Assembly (NCBI GenBank): GCA_026391295.1
Contig: JAPLDS010000046.1
Coordinates: forward strand, 55,001 to 101,165
Direction: 5' to 3'
Origin: Bacteroidia bacterium
GTDB lineage: Bacteria > Bacteroidota > Bacteroidia > Bacteroidales > Prolixibacteraceae
DNA: 46,165 bases
Position 1 is the first letter of the stretch; the number at the start of each line of letters is the position of its first letter. Of this stretch, positions 33,809 through 42,921 are shown one piece after another. The notes below the pieces were generated by a model. That model did not search any database, had not been told where the DNA came from, and saw only the letters and a program-made list of their open reading frames with translations. Both the position numbers and the translations under genes were made by a program.

Positions 33809-34951
33809 ATGCTTCGATCAATTATTTTTAATGCCTTCTTGTGCCTTTCCTTAATGTCTCAGGGTCAGATTACGGCTAAGCAAATCAAGCCTCTTTCGTA
33901 TTTCCAGCCTCGAATTGACAAGGGCGAAATAGCAGGTGTAGTGACGCTTTTAGCGACCAAAGATCGAATTTTAAGTCTTGAAGCCTCGGGGTATTCCAAC
34001 TTGGAACAAAAAGTTGCGATGAAAACCGACGATCTATTTTGGATTGCCTCGCAGACAAAGCCGATGGCAGCTTTAGCTTTTATGATGTTGCTGGAGGAGC
34101 AGAAGATCTCCCTCGACGACACCTTATACAAGTACATCAAATACTTTAAAAATCAGAAGGTAGAAGTGGTGATTGACGAACATACCTCTGTACTTCGAAC
34201 CCCAAAGAGACCAATTACTTTTCGTGATCTACTAAACCACACCAGTGGTCTACCTTCGGAACCTCCAGTGCAAAAAGGACCTTATGATCGAATTATATTA
34301 GAGGATATTATGCCGGGATATGCCTATACCCATTTAGTGAATGATCCAGGTGTCAAGCAAATCTATAGCACGATGGGAATAAATACCATCGGTAGAATGA
34401 TAGAGGTCTTAAGTGGCTCACGATTTGATGAGTTTATGCAAAAGCGACTCTTTGATCCACTCGGGATGAAAAACACCACCTTCTATCCTTCCGAAGAACA
34501 AGAGGCGCGCATCGCAACGAGCTATGTAATGAATAATTCAGTCCTTAAGCCAGCCCCTTTGGGATTTACAAAACCTTTATCAGACAAACATCGAGTGGCC
34601 CAACCGTATGGTGGTCTTTTCTCAACTGCTTCAGACTTAGCTCGGTTTTGTCAGATGTGCCTCAATGGGGGCGAGTTGGATGGCCACCGATATATCTTAC
34701 AAAGTACACTCGATAGCATGCTAGTCAAGCGATCTGCCGTCTCTCCGTTTGGTGTGGGATTTTTAATTTATAAGAATGGGACCTATGGTCATAGTGGTGC
34801 TTTTAATACAGATATGTCCATTTTTACTCGATCTAATCTGATCTCGGTGACCCTCGTTCAGATGCCTGGACTTATGGAATGTCGGGGGTATGTGCGTGAT
34901 GCAATCTGGGCATTGGAGGATAAGAATCTTGCTAAATCAACTAAAAAATAA
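33809..34951 (+). CDS. Secreted beta-lactamase-like serine hydrolase (class C / esterase type)
   Basis: The protein has 380 residues with a signal peptide (about 1-20). The penicillin-binding-like active site is SxxK in ASQTKPMAAL (S81, K84). The second motif appears as YST (186-188) in QIYSTMGIN where class C enzymes have YxN. The third motif region is YGHSGAF. Conserved DLLNHTSGLPSEP confirms the family. Members include beta-lactamases, D-amino-acid peptidases and esterases; the role here is more likely an esterase or peptidase than drug resistance. It follows a strong promoter and is 24 bases before the TIM-barrel gene, so the two form an operon. Confidence 0.92.
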   Translation: MLRSIIFNAFLCLSLMSQGQITAKQIKPLSYFQPRIDKGEIAGVVTLLATKDRILSLEASGYSNLEQKVAMKTDDLFWIASQTKPMAALAFMMLLEEQKISLDDTLYKYIKYFKNQKVEVVIDEHTSVLRTPKRPITFRDLLNHTSGLPSEPPVQKGPYDRIILEDIMPGYAYTHLVNDPGVKQIYSTMGINTIGRMIEVLSGSRFDEFMQKRLFDPLGMKNTTFYPSEEQEARIATSYVMNNSVLKPAPLGFTKPLSDKHRVAQPYGGLFSTASDLARFCQMCLNGGELDGHRYILQSTLDSMLVKRSAVSPFGVGFLIYKNGTYGHSGAFNTDMSIFTRSNLISVTLVQMPGLMECRGYVRDAIWALEDKNLAKSTKK

Positions 34952-34975
34952 GTCGAATCTTTTTGTGTTAATTCA

Positions 34976-36418
34976 ATGAAAAACAAATTATTATTTTCTC
35001 TCTTATTGAGTTTTGTACTATTTTCTGCGGTTACTTTTGGACAGCAATTAAAATTCGCTAAAGATGGTATGGCCATCCTAAAGGGCAAGCGAACGTTTAT
35101 GATCGGGCTCTACGAGACTCCTGAGAATGATCGCATATTAAAGCAGGTTTCCGAAGCCGGCTTTACCATTGTGGCCGTACCTTTTAAGGATTCTGTAGCC
35201 ACGAAAATGGAGCTTGATAAGTTGTCATCGGCTGGCTTAGGCGCTTGGATTAGTGGTCCTTTTGACCTGAGCCTGAATGCAGAGAAGGGGAAAAATAAGC
35301 TGATGACGATGGTCCGAAATTTTGGATCTCATTCGGCCTTGCTTGCCTGGGAAGTGCCTGATGAAGCACTCTGGAATGTCTCTACCAAAGCCTACGATTA
35401 CCGAACTGGAAAAGAGATTAAGCTTTTTGAGGAGGCCATAAAGACAGTGAAAGACTCCGATAAGCGAAAGGCTTTTGAAGCGAAAGTAAAAGAGATAAGT
35501 GCTGCCTATACTGAAGCCGATATAGCCAGAGGTCAAGAGGCTGCTGATGCCCTTTGGCTTGAACTAGGAAAGAAGATCCAAGCTGAGGATTTTAGTCTCA
35601 TTGCAGCCCCACAGAGAAGCATCGAGGTAGCCAATGGGATCAAGAGCGGTTACGACTATGTCAAATCGATCGACCCCTTCCATCATCCCGTATTTATGAA
35701 CCATGCTCCCCGCAATCAGATTGCTAAACTTGCCTTATACAACAGAGCAGCCGACATTGTGGGCTGCGATATCTACCCATTCCCTGAATATAAAACCGAA
35801 CACTCCGACCTTGGTGATCATTCGCTGGCTAGCGTTGGAGGTTACACGCAACGGATGCGACAATCTGCACCTGGAAAACCGGTCTGGATGGTGTTGCAAG
35901 GGTTTGGTTGGGGTGACTATTTCATTTCTGTTGCAAACATAGACAAGCGGGAAGAGTTGCCGCCACCTGCATTGTCTCAAACTCGGTTTATGGCTTTCGA
36001 TGCCATCGTGAATGGTGCTCGTGGAGTAAACTATTGGGGAACCTACATTGCAGATAAGGAGACTAAGATATGGAAAGATATACTTGCAATCGCCCATGAG
36101 CTAAAAGAGTTACAGCCTGTTTTAAGTGCTCTGGATGCAAAAATTAAGCCCGAAATTACGCTGGAGGAGTCCTTTAATTCGTTTGATCAGTCGATTAAGG
36201 TCCTGCCAAAACAAATGGGTAAAGAGATCTGGTTTATTGTTGTGAATGAAAATCGGAATAAAAACACCGTCGTTTATAACCTAAACAAGCTAAATCGGTT
36301 GAATGGATTGGTTTATCAAGAGCAACTTACGGGCAAGAGGGTGACCGTTGAAAATGGATCTCTCCGATTCCCAATTGGGGGTTATGGAGTCCATATCTTA
36401 AAACCTATTGGTCGATAA
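34976..36418 (+). CDS. Secreted TIM-barrel glycoside-hydrolase-like protein
   Basis: The protein has 480 residues with a signal peptide (1-23). A barrel is suggested by RTFMIGLYETPENDRILKQVSEAGFTIVAVPF, ALLAWEVPDEALW (E126, D129 and E130; the position typical of an acid/base Glu in GH-A barrels), DIVGCDIYPFPE, PVWMVLQGFGWG and NGARGVNYWGTY. A C-terminal beta domain of about 90 residues follows. I cannot assign a GH family; the second catalytic acid is not obvious. It resembles uncharacterised secreted glycosidase-like proteins of Bacteroidota. It is in an operon with the serine hydrolase and its stop is 3 bases from that of the convergent thioesterase. Confidence 0.8.
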   Translation: MKNKLLFSLLLSFVLFSAVTFGQQLKFAKDGMAILKGKRTFMIGLYETPENDRILKQVSEAGFTIVAVPFKDSVATKMELDKLSSAGLGAWISGPFDLSLNAEKGKNKLMTMVRNFGSHSALLAWEVPDEALWNVSTKAYDYRTGKEIKLFEEAIKTVKDSDKRKAFEAKVKEISAAYTEADIARGQEAADALWLELGKKIQAEDFSLIAAPQRSIEVANGIKSGYDYVKSIDPFHHPVFMNHAPRNQIAKLALYNRAADIVGCDIYPFPEYKTEHSDLGDHSLASVGGYTQRMRQSAPGKPVWMVLQGFGWGDYFISVANIDKREELPPPALSQTRFMAFDAIVNGARGVNYWGTYIADKETKIWKDILAIAHELKELQPVLSALDAKIKPEITLEESFNSFDQSIKVLPKQMGKEIWFIVVNENRNKNTVVYNLNKLNRLNGLVYQEQLTGKRVTVENGSLRFPIGGYGVHILKPIGR

Positions 36419-36421
36419 CAG

Positions 36422-36835
36422 TTAGATAAGCTCTTTAAAGCCAGGAATGTCATATAGCTTAACTGGCCGACCTCCTTTTAAGCCAACACCTGTGATTTTG
36501 CCATGGGCCACAAGCTTATTCGCCGGAAGGATGAAAATATCCTCTTCAAAGATTAAGCGCAATAACCCCTCCTTGAGAATGTTCAACCGGACGACAAATC
36601 GATCACCGCTTTTCAGCGAAAGACGATAGTCGACTTCAATTCTTGAAACAACTAAATCGATCCCTTCCAGATGTAACTGGGCAAAATCGATGTTCGCGCC
36701 AATTAGAAAGGTATGACGGGTATGCTCGAAATAATTTAAGTAAACCGAGTTGTTCACAATGCCTTGCAAGTCGCACTCGTAGTCGCGCACTGTAAATTCA
36801 AGCTCGTACTGATAGGTTTGAGGGGAATTATCCAT
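36422..36835 (-). CDS. Acyl-CoA thioesterase, 4-hydroxybenzoyl-CoA-thioesterase type hotdog fold
   Basis: This 137-residue cytoplasmic protein has the family signature in TVRDYECDLQGIVNNSVYLNYFEHTRH: Asp in the DLQGIVNN loop is the usual catalytic residue. SRIEVDYRLSLKSGDRFVV completes the hotdog strands. It probably hydrolyses a short or medium acyl-CoA; the precise substrate is unknown. It begins 6 bases from the stop of the GH2 gene and reads in the same direction, so it is likely co-transcribed with it. Confidence 0.92.
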   Translation of the reverse strand: MDNSPQTYQYELEFTVRDYECDLQGIVNNSVYLNYFEHTRHTFLIGANIDFAQLHLEGIDLVVSRIEVDYRLSLKSGDRFVVRLNILKEGLLRLIFEEDIFILPANKLVAHGKITGVGLKGGRPVKLYDIPGFKELI

Positions 36836-36841
36836 TTTTAT

Positions 36842-39232
36842 TTAATTGAGATTCTTTGCGTCTGCAAGGTTAAACTTTTTAGCCCAGTTTTGATAATCAC
36901 TGAGTTTAAAGGGTGCTTTGCCACATAAATAGTGGTTGGAGAACTTCTTCCCCTCAATGGTATAATCAATCAGCCACATCGACTGTTTCTCCGTTGTCGG
37001 AAGTACGCCGATCGTCACTTTCCCATTGATGGGGATGGTAAAATCAGTGGTTAGTAGGATGGTTCCAGAGTCTGCATCTTTAATGATCGCCGATCCATGT
37101 TTTTCAATCCGTGTATCATTCACCGCCACAATAGGGTGTTTACCTTCTTGCGCATCTCCAATCATTATACAAGCATCGGGCTGTACTTTTTTGATGTAGA
37201 AATAGGCTAGTTTTTTACTGTTGTAGAAATCGACAACGGCATCGGAGATGATGGGCCATCCATCGCGTAAGTTCCACCAGATAATTCCAGTTTTTCGAAA
37301 CTTCTCCATCCGCCAGAGCTCAATAAAATATTTCATCGCTTCGGCCTGCACCACCTGTGAGGCAAAAATAAACTGATTGAGATCTGCAGGAGACTCTCCA
37401 AATACCGCTTTTACTTGTTTGCGCATCAGTTCATTACGGGTACTGGTAAAGGTTGATTCGGGATGTGCCCGGACTGCTTTCGTCTGCCACTGATCGTTCC
37501 AGTTTCCCTCTTTATCCCAGGGATAGACAAATGCAGAATCGAACATTTTCTCTAAGCTGCTTCTATTCGGACATCCATGATAGCCGATCTCACTCACAAA
37601 ATGAGCAATCGAGGAGGTGTAAAAACGATCTTTATAATATCCTCTTGGTCCCCAGAGATGAACCTCTGGAATTCGTGCTCCAGCAGCGTAGTTTTTAATA
37701 TATTCATCGCTCGAATAGGGTGAGCTTGGCAGATAACTTCTAATTGGATCATACTCCCAGATTACACGAGGTAAGATTTCCCGACTAATGCGATCAATTG
37801 CTGGATCTGGATGCTTTTGAAGAGTCCACTCTAGCGACTGATCATTTTCATTGTTTCCAGACCATAAGATCAAAGAGGGATGTTGCCGCAATTTAAGGAC
37901 CACATTGATCGCTTCATGGGTTATCCGCTCGGCAAAGTCATTATTTTGGGGATAAGTGGTGCAGCCCATGGCAAAATCTTGCCAGACTAAGACCCCATTC
38001 TGATCACATAAATCGAAGAAGTCATGATCCTCATACACATTGCCACCCCAGCACCGAATCATATTACAGTTGAGGTCGGTGATCATCGTAAAAACATCAT
38101 TTAAATGTTGCTTGTCGCGACTATGTAGGGCATCAAGAGGGACCCAATTGGTCCCTTTGATAAAGATCGATTCCCCATTGACTTTAAAAACAAACTCTCC
38201 AGGTTTCTCCTTGGTTGTAATCTCCGAATGGACCAGTTCGGCCGTTCGAATACCAATTTGTTTGACAGCCTCATCCAGAACTTTCTTATTTCGATCAATT
38301 AGTTTTAGCCTCGCTTGATACAATGCTGGATCACCATACCCACGAGGCCACCAGAAATCTACATTCTCAAGCGATATCCGTTGGCGAGAGCTCGCGGTAA
38401 AGACAGGAACCGATTTTTCATAACACAATTTTCCACCCTTGCTTAATGCGATTTCTAGCGTTAGTCCATCAACCGTTGGATAGTCCGTACTGATGTCATA
38501 ATCGAGTAAAAGTTGGGCTTTTCGATTCGCGACATCCACCGAGTTCGTCATCCAATAGACTTGCTTTAGGCGAGTAGGCTTGATGATCTCAAGTTGCACA
38601 TCGCGCCATAATCCTGCACTAATAAGACGGGGCATGATATCCCAGCCGTACATGTGTGGCGCTTTTCGAACATTGACGGCTTCTGCTCCCAGATCCATGC
38701 GGGTGCCAATCACCCCATTGGTAAATTTAGCCCCCTCTGCCACGGCTGGTTCGATGCGGATGGTGAGGGTGTTTATTTTTCCTGGTTTTAATAGCGTTGT
38801 TAAGTCAAACCGATGGTTTATAAGCATATTATCTGTTTTCCCAACCCATTGATTGTTAATCCAGATCGTTCCGAAGCAATCGAGACCCTCGAAATTTAAC
38901 TCCACCTTTTCACCAGATGCGATAACTGGCGTTTCAAAAGTTTTAGTGTACCACCATTGGTACGCCTCATATTTGCGCAGATCGTAAATGAGGTTTCCTA
39001 TCTCAGGATTTTTAATTACTCCCGCGGAGAGCATATCTAGCTCAACGTTTCCGGGGACAGCTGCCGAGATTGAGGGCCAGTTTTTAGTTTTTAATTCGGC
39101 TGGGTTCGTTGGCGCATTTGCATCTGCAACACCATAGGAGAGGGACCATTTCCCATTAAGAGATATAGGCTGATTTTTTTGACCATACAGGAGGTTTCCG
39201 CAAAGAAAAAGCAGAATAAGGAGTCTATTCAT
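36842..39232 (-). CDS. Secreted GH2 beta-mannosidase-like glycosidase
   Basis: The protein has 796 residues with a signal peptide (1-17, ending LLYGQ). The GH2 order is sugar-binding sandwich (about 22-215), immunoglobulin-like domain (about 220-330), then barrel (about 340-620) and C-terminal Ig-like domains. The acid/base is E462 in WSGNNENDQ and the nucleophile is E548 in FVSEIGYHG. The WNLRDGWPIISDAVVDF motif and the NNE form are typical of beta-mannosidases rather than beta-galactosidases. It should release mannose from beta-linked mannosides. The frame extends 14 codons upstream to 39274, but ATG 39232 begins the signal peptide. It is the first gene of a two-gene unit with the thioesterase. 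Confidence 0.94.
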   Translation of the reverse strand: MNRLLILLFLCGNLLYGQKNQPISLNGKWSLSYGVADANAPTNPAELKTKNWPSISAAVPGNVELDMLSAGVIKNPEIGNLIYDLRKYEAYQWWYTKTFETPVIASGEKVELNFEGLDCFGTIWINNQWVGKTDNMLINHRFDLTTLLKPGKINTLTIRIEPAVAEGAKFTNGVIGTRMDLGAEAVNVRKAPHMYGWDIMPRLISAGLWRDVQLEIIKPTRLKQVYWMTNSVDVANRKAQLLLDYDISTDYPTVDGLTLEIALSKGGKLCYEKSVPVFTASSRQRISLENVDFWWPRGYGDPALYQARLKLIDRNKKVLDEAVKQIGIRTAELVHSEITTKEKPGEFVFKVNGESIFIKGTNWVPLDALHSRDKQHLNDVFTMITDLNCNMIRCWGGNVYEDHDFFDLCDQNGVLVWQDFAMGCTTYPQNNDFAERITHEAINVVLKLRQHPSLILWSGNNENDQSLEWTLQKHPDPAIDRISREILPRVIWEYDPIRSYLPSSPYSSDEYIKNYAAGARIPEVHLWGPRGYYKDRFYTSSIAHFVSEIGYHGCPNRSSLEKMFDSAFVYPWDKEGNWNDQWQTKAVRAHPESTFTSTRNELMRKQVKAVFGESPADLNQFIFASQVVQAEAMKYFIELWRMEKFRKTGIIWWNLRDGWPIISDAVVDFYNSKKLAYFYIKKVQPDACIMIGDAQEGKHPIVAVNDTRIEKHGSAIIKDADSGTILLTTDFTIPINGKVTIGVLPTTEKQSMWLIDYTIEGKKFSNHYLCGKAPFKLSDYQNWAKKFNLADAKNLN

Positions 39233-39294
39233 CGGTTTATTTTTTAAGCTGCTAATACAAGTTTTTATCAGCAACCTAGTGTCGTTAGTTCCAA

Positions 39295-39302
39295 CAAAGT
39301 TA
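39295..39302 (-). promoter_or_regulatory. Candidate -7 element for the GH2 gene
   Basis: The minus strand reads TAACTTTG, an exact TAnnTTTG match 63 bases before the GH2 start, giving a leader of about 57 bases. No TTG at the normal spacing was seen upstream. Confidence 0.4.
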
Positions 39303-39492
39303 ATTATTATCTAAAATTTGTGTCGAAGTGCTCTATTTTATTTATCCTTAGCGTAAGAATGCCTATTTTTAGGCCATCAATGCTGGTCTGATATAGCAAG
39401 ATTGAGAACAATTGCTAAATAAAAGTGTTATACAGATCAATAGATGAGCGTGATGAATATTGATAATAAATTGTCCATAATACTACTAGCGA

Positions 39493-42261
39493 ATGAATAC
39501 GCTTGAGCAAGTTAAAGATAAATTAGGTAAGTCATATGAAGATTTAGTATTTCTTCTCAACTGCCTAAAGGAGGTTTTAATCGAATCGGGAGAAGGTGAA
39601 TTAGCGCTTGATATTCCGTGGATTTCGAAAGCACCTGATTTTAAAGATAAGCCCTTTACAGGAAAACATTTGCAGCTTTATTCAAGTTGTTTTCAGCTTT
39701 TAAATATTGTAGAGGTGAATGGTGCTGTTCAAACTCGACGGAAGAGGGAAGATCAAAGAGCCTTGTCGGATATTGATGGCTTATGGTCTTATAATTTAAA
39801 ACTCCTAAAAGATAAGGGTTTTAGCGCTCAAGAGATCGCAGAAAAACTATCTGAGATTACGGTAGAGCCAGTTCTAACGGCTCATCCTACCGAGGCGAAG
39901 CCAACGATTCTTCTCGAGCATTTACGTAACTTATATCTTCTAGTTCTTCGTCGCGAGAATCAGATGTATAGTCGTTTTGAACAAGAAGAAAATCGCAAGA
40001 ACATTAAAATTGCGCTTCATCGTATTTGGCGGATATCGGATGTTTATACCGAGAAGCCTGATATTGATTCGGAGCTCGAAAATATCATCCATTATCTAAC
40101 GCAAGTATTCCCTGAGGTTATTACCCTTCATGATCGCCGATTATTGCAGGCGTGGGAAGATGCTGGATTTGATCCTGCCTTAATTCGTGGAACGACTCAT
40201 TATCCTAAGATTACCTTTGGAAACTGGGTTGGTGGGGATCGAGATGGCCATCCTTTGGTAACGGCAGAAGTTACACAGAAGACGCTTGTAAAGCTTCGGT
40301 CGAAGTCATTCCAGGTTATTCATAATAAGCTAGTTGATCTTCAAAAAAATCTAAGTTTTTATTCCAGTGAGACTCAAGTAAGTGAAGCTTTTCAATCCCA
40401 CTTCCACCACCTTCAGGATGAAATTAATTCGCATTCAGGGCATCTTAAGATTAAACATCCGAATGAAGCTTTCAAGCAATATTTAGCTTTTGTAATTGCT
40501 AAACTGCCAAAATCTAGGAATGTTTCAGAAGTGTTGGAGATTCGTGAAGAGAAGATTAGCTATAATTATCCCGCTGAGCTCATTAAAGATCTTGAAATAC
40601 TTCAACGAGGACTCATTGCTTTTGGGGCTTCTGAGATCGCTTTTACCGATGTCAATGAGCTTATCCGAATTGTGAAGACATTCGGTTTTCATTTGGCTAA
40701 GCTTGATATTCGACAAAATAGTCGTTACCACGAAGAGGCTATAATGCAGCTAATGCAGGCTGTACAGCTTGATGGAGAGGCATTTGTAAACTCGAATGAA
40801 AATGAAAGAGTCTCTTTTATTACCAAGGAACTCAGCTCTTCACGTCCTTTTGCCCATCCAGATATTGCCATGGGTAAAGAAGCCCGATTGATGGTGGATA
40901 CTTACCGGGTGGTAAGCACACATGTGAATAAATATGGGGAAGAGGCCTTAGGGGCCTTAATTGTGAGTATGACCCGCACAGTTTCGGATTTGCTGATTGT
41001 TTATTTGCTTCAGCGGGAAGCTGGTCTAATGATAAATACGTCAGATGGACTGGCTTCGAGATTGCATGTGGTTCCTCTTTTTGAAACCATCGATGATTTG
41101 ATCCATAGTCCGGAAATCTTAGATAAATATTTGTCGCATCCGATCACGAAAAATAGTCTCAAAATACAGCAACAGCAAAGTGGCTCAAATGCCCTTGTGC
41201 AGCAAGTGATGATTGGCTATAGCGATAGTAATAAAGATGGAGGTATTTTGGCTAGCCAGTGGTACTTGTATCAAGCACAATCCAAGTTAACGCAAGTTGG
41301 ACTTAAGCATGGTGTTAAGATTCGATTCTTTCACGGTAAAGGTGGATCAATAAGTCGAGGTGCTGGGCCAACGCATTGGTTTCTCCGTGCTTTGCCGCCA
41401 GGAACGATCAATGGAGATATCCGATTGACTGAGCAAGGCGAGACCATTGAACGAAAATATGCGAATAAAAATAATGCAGTCTACAACTTAGAATTGCTTA
41501 CTGCAGGAACTTTATCTGCAACCTTATTGCAAAAAAATAATGTAGTTTGGGAACATGAACTGTCGGCTGAATTTGGGTTCTTGGTCTCTAAAAGCATGTC
41601 TGTTTACAAAGATTTAATCGAGAAGCCTGGCTTTATTCCATTTTATGAAAAAGCTACGCCCATTGATGCGATCGAGCAAAGTAAAATTGGTAGTCGGCCA
41701 TCCCGACGAACTGGCACCCGCTCCTTGGCGGATCTCCGAGCCATTCCTTGGGTATTTAGTTGGAGTCAGTGCCGATTTAATATTACCAGCTGGTACGGAA
41801 TTGGAACGACTCTCGAGGACATGCAGAATCAAAATCCACTGCAGTTCGAACGGTTTCATAGCTCTGTTAAAACCGATCCCTTTGTGCGCTATATTATGAC
41901 CAATATCGACTCTAGTCTGGCCTCTTCTGACGAAGCGATTTTCCGTAAATATGCCGAACTAGCCGCCGATGTACCTGGGAATGAGAAATTTCTTTCACTG
42001 ATGCTAGAGGAGTTGGCACGCACAAGGAAAATGATAGAAATTGTATTGAACTATCCGTTGGCTGAACGTCGAGTAAATCATTATTATTCAACGATGTTGC
42101 GAGCTGAGGCGATGGACCCACTTCATAAACATCAAGTTAATTTACTACGACAGTGGCGAGAGAATTTGTTAACGGGCAATACCGAAAAAAACGACTTGCT
42201 ACTTTTTGAACTCTTGCGTTGCATCAATGCAATTGCTGGGGCAATAGGGTTTACAGGTTAA
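39493..42261 (+). CDS. ppc: Phosphoenolpyruvate carboxylase
   Basis: This 922-residue enzyme converts PEP and bicarbonate to oxaloacetate, refilling the TCA cycle. Catalytic signatures are present: VEPVLTAHPTEAKP (His131), GNWVGGDRDGHP, MIGYSDSNKDGG and FFHGKGGSISRGAG (about 610-625). In the last loop, the first Arg of the usual HGRGGxxGRGG is Lys and two glycines are replaced by Ser and Ala. The C-terminus ends IGFTG where the E. coli enzyme ends RNTG, so the Asn that contributes to aspartate feedback binding (N881 in E. coli) is absent. The gene lies 31 bases upstream of a carbonic anhydrase gene and is probably co-transcribed with it. Confidence 0.97.
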   Translation: MNTLEQVKDKLGKSYEDLVFLLNCLKEVLIESGEGELALDIPWISKAPDFKDKPFTGKHLQLYSSCFQLLNIVEVNGAVQTRRKREDQRALSDIDGLWSYNLKLLKDKGFSAQEIAEKLSEITVEPVLTAHPTEAKPTILLEHLRNLYLLVLRRENQMYSRFEQEENRKNIKIALHRIWRISDVYTEKPDIDSELENIIHYLTQVFPEVITLHDRRLLQAWEDAGFDPALIRGTTHYPKITFGNWVGGDRDGHPLVTAEVTQKTLVKLRSKSFQVIHNKLVDLQKNLSFYSSETQVSEAFQSHFHHLQDEINSHSGHLKIKHPNEAFKQYLAFVIAKLPKSRNVSEVLEIREEKISYNYPAELIKDLEILQRGLIAFGASEIAFTDVNELIRIVKTFGFHLAKLDIRQNSRYHEEAIMQLMQAVQLDGEAFVNSNENERVSFITKELSSSRPFAHPDIAMGKEARLMVDTYRVVSTHVNKYGEEALGALIVSMTRTVSDLLIVYLLQREAGLMINTSDGLASRLHVVPLFETIDDLIHSPEILDKYLSHPITKNSLKIQQQQSGSNALVQQVMIGYSDSNKDGGILASQWYLYQAQSKLTQVGLKHGVKIRFFHGKGGSISRGAGPTHWFLRALPPGTINGDIRLTEQGETIERKYANKNNAVYNLELLTAGTLSATLLQKNNVVWEHELSAEFGFLVSKSMSVYKDLIEKPGFIPFYEKATPIDAIEQSKIGSRPSRRTGTRSLADLRAIPWVFSWSQCRFNITSWYGIGTTLEDMQNQNPLQFERFHSSVKTDPFVRYIMTNIDSSLASSDEAIFRKYAELAADVPGNEKFLSLMLEELARTRKMIEIVLNYPLAERRVNHYYSTMLRAEAMDPLHKHQVNLLRQWRENLLTGNTEKNDLLLFELLRCINAIAGAIGFTG

Positions 42262-42292
42262 TTATAAATTTTTGAATCTAAAATATTGAAGT

Positions 42293-42919
42293 ATGGATTT
42301 GTCCCGGATTTTTAGAAACAACCAGGAATGGATTGCAGAGAAACTTAAGACAGATGCTGATTTTTTCAAAAATCTATCTCAAGGTCAGAATCCCAATGTG
42401 CTCTATATTGGTTGCTCCGATAGTCGCGTAACCGCTGAAGAACTTATGGGAACTCAGCCAGGCGAAGTTTTTGTTCATCGCAATATCGCTAACATGGTCC
42501 CCAATACCGACCTTAGTGTGATGTCTGTGATCACCTATGCCGTAACCCATCTTAAAGTTAATCATGTGGTCGTTTGTGGCCACTACTATTGCAATGGGGT
42601 TAAATTGGCGATGGCATCGGCTGATATGGGTGTTCTTAATCCTTGGCTACGAAATATTCGAGATGTTTTTCGATTGCACAAAGCTGAGCTGGATGCAATA
42701 GTTGATGAAGAGGCCAAATATAAGCGGCTAGTCGAATTGAATGTGCAAGAGCAGTGTGTGAACATCATTAAAACATCGGATGTTCAGAAGGCGTATAAAG
42801 ACCGTGAATTCACCGTTCATGGTTGGGTCTTCGATATTCATACGGGTGAATTGATCGATTTGAAAATTGATTTCGATAAAATCCTTAATGAGATCATGGA
42901 GATCTATCGGATTATCTAG
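42293..42919 (+). CDS. can: Beta-class carbonic anhydrase
   Basis: This 208-residue cytoplasmic enzyme interconverts CO2 and bicarbonate. The zinc ligands are Cys41 in IGCSDSR, His97 and Cys100 in VCGHYYCNGV, and the catalytic Asp43/Arg45 dyad is present. The sequence CGHYYCNG departs from the common CGHxxCGG. ATG 42293 follows the PEP carboxylase stop by 31 bases. The likely role is to supply bicarbonate to the carboxylase; this is inferred from linkage. It converges on the first receptor-like gene with 2 bases between stops. Confidence 0.95.
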   Translation: MDLSRIFRNNQEWIAEKLKTDADFFKNLSQGQNPNVLYIGCSDSRVTAEELMGTQPGEVFVHRNIANMVPNTDLSVMSVITYAVTHLKVNHVVVCGHYYCNGVKLAMASADMGVLNPWLRNIRDVFRLHKAELDAIVDEEAKYKRLVELNVQEQCVNIIKTSDVQKAYKDREFTVHGWVFDIHTGELIDLKIDFDKILNEIMEIYRII

Positions 42920-42921
42920 CT

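Noticed and set aside
33809-34951. Antibiotic-resistance beta-lactamase
   Set aside because: SxxK is present but the second motif is YST instead of YxN, and the gene sits with a glycosidase-like gene. Serine esterases and peptidases share this fold, so resistance is not supported.
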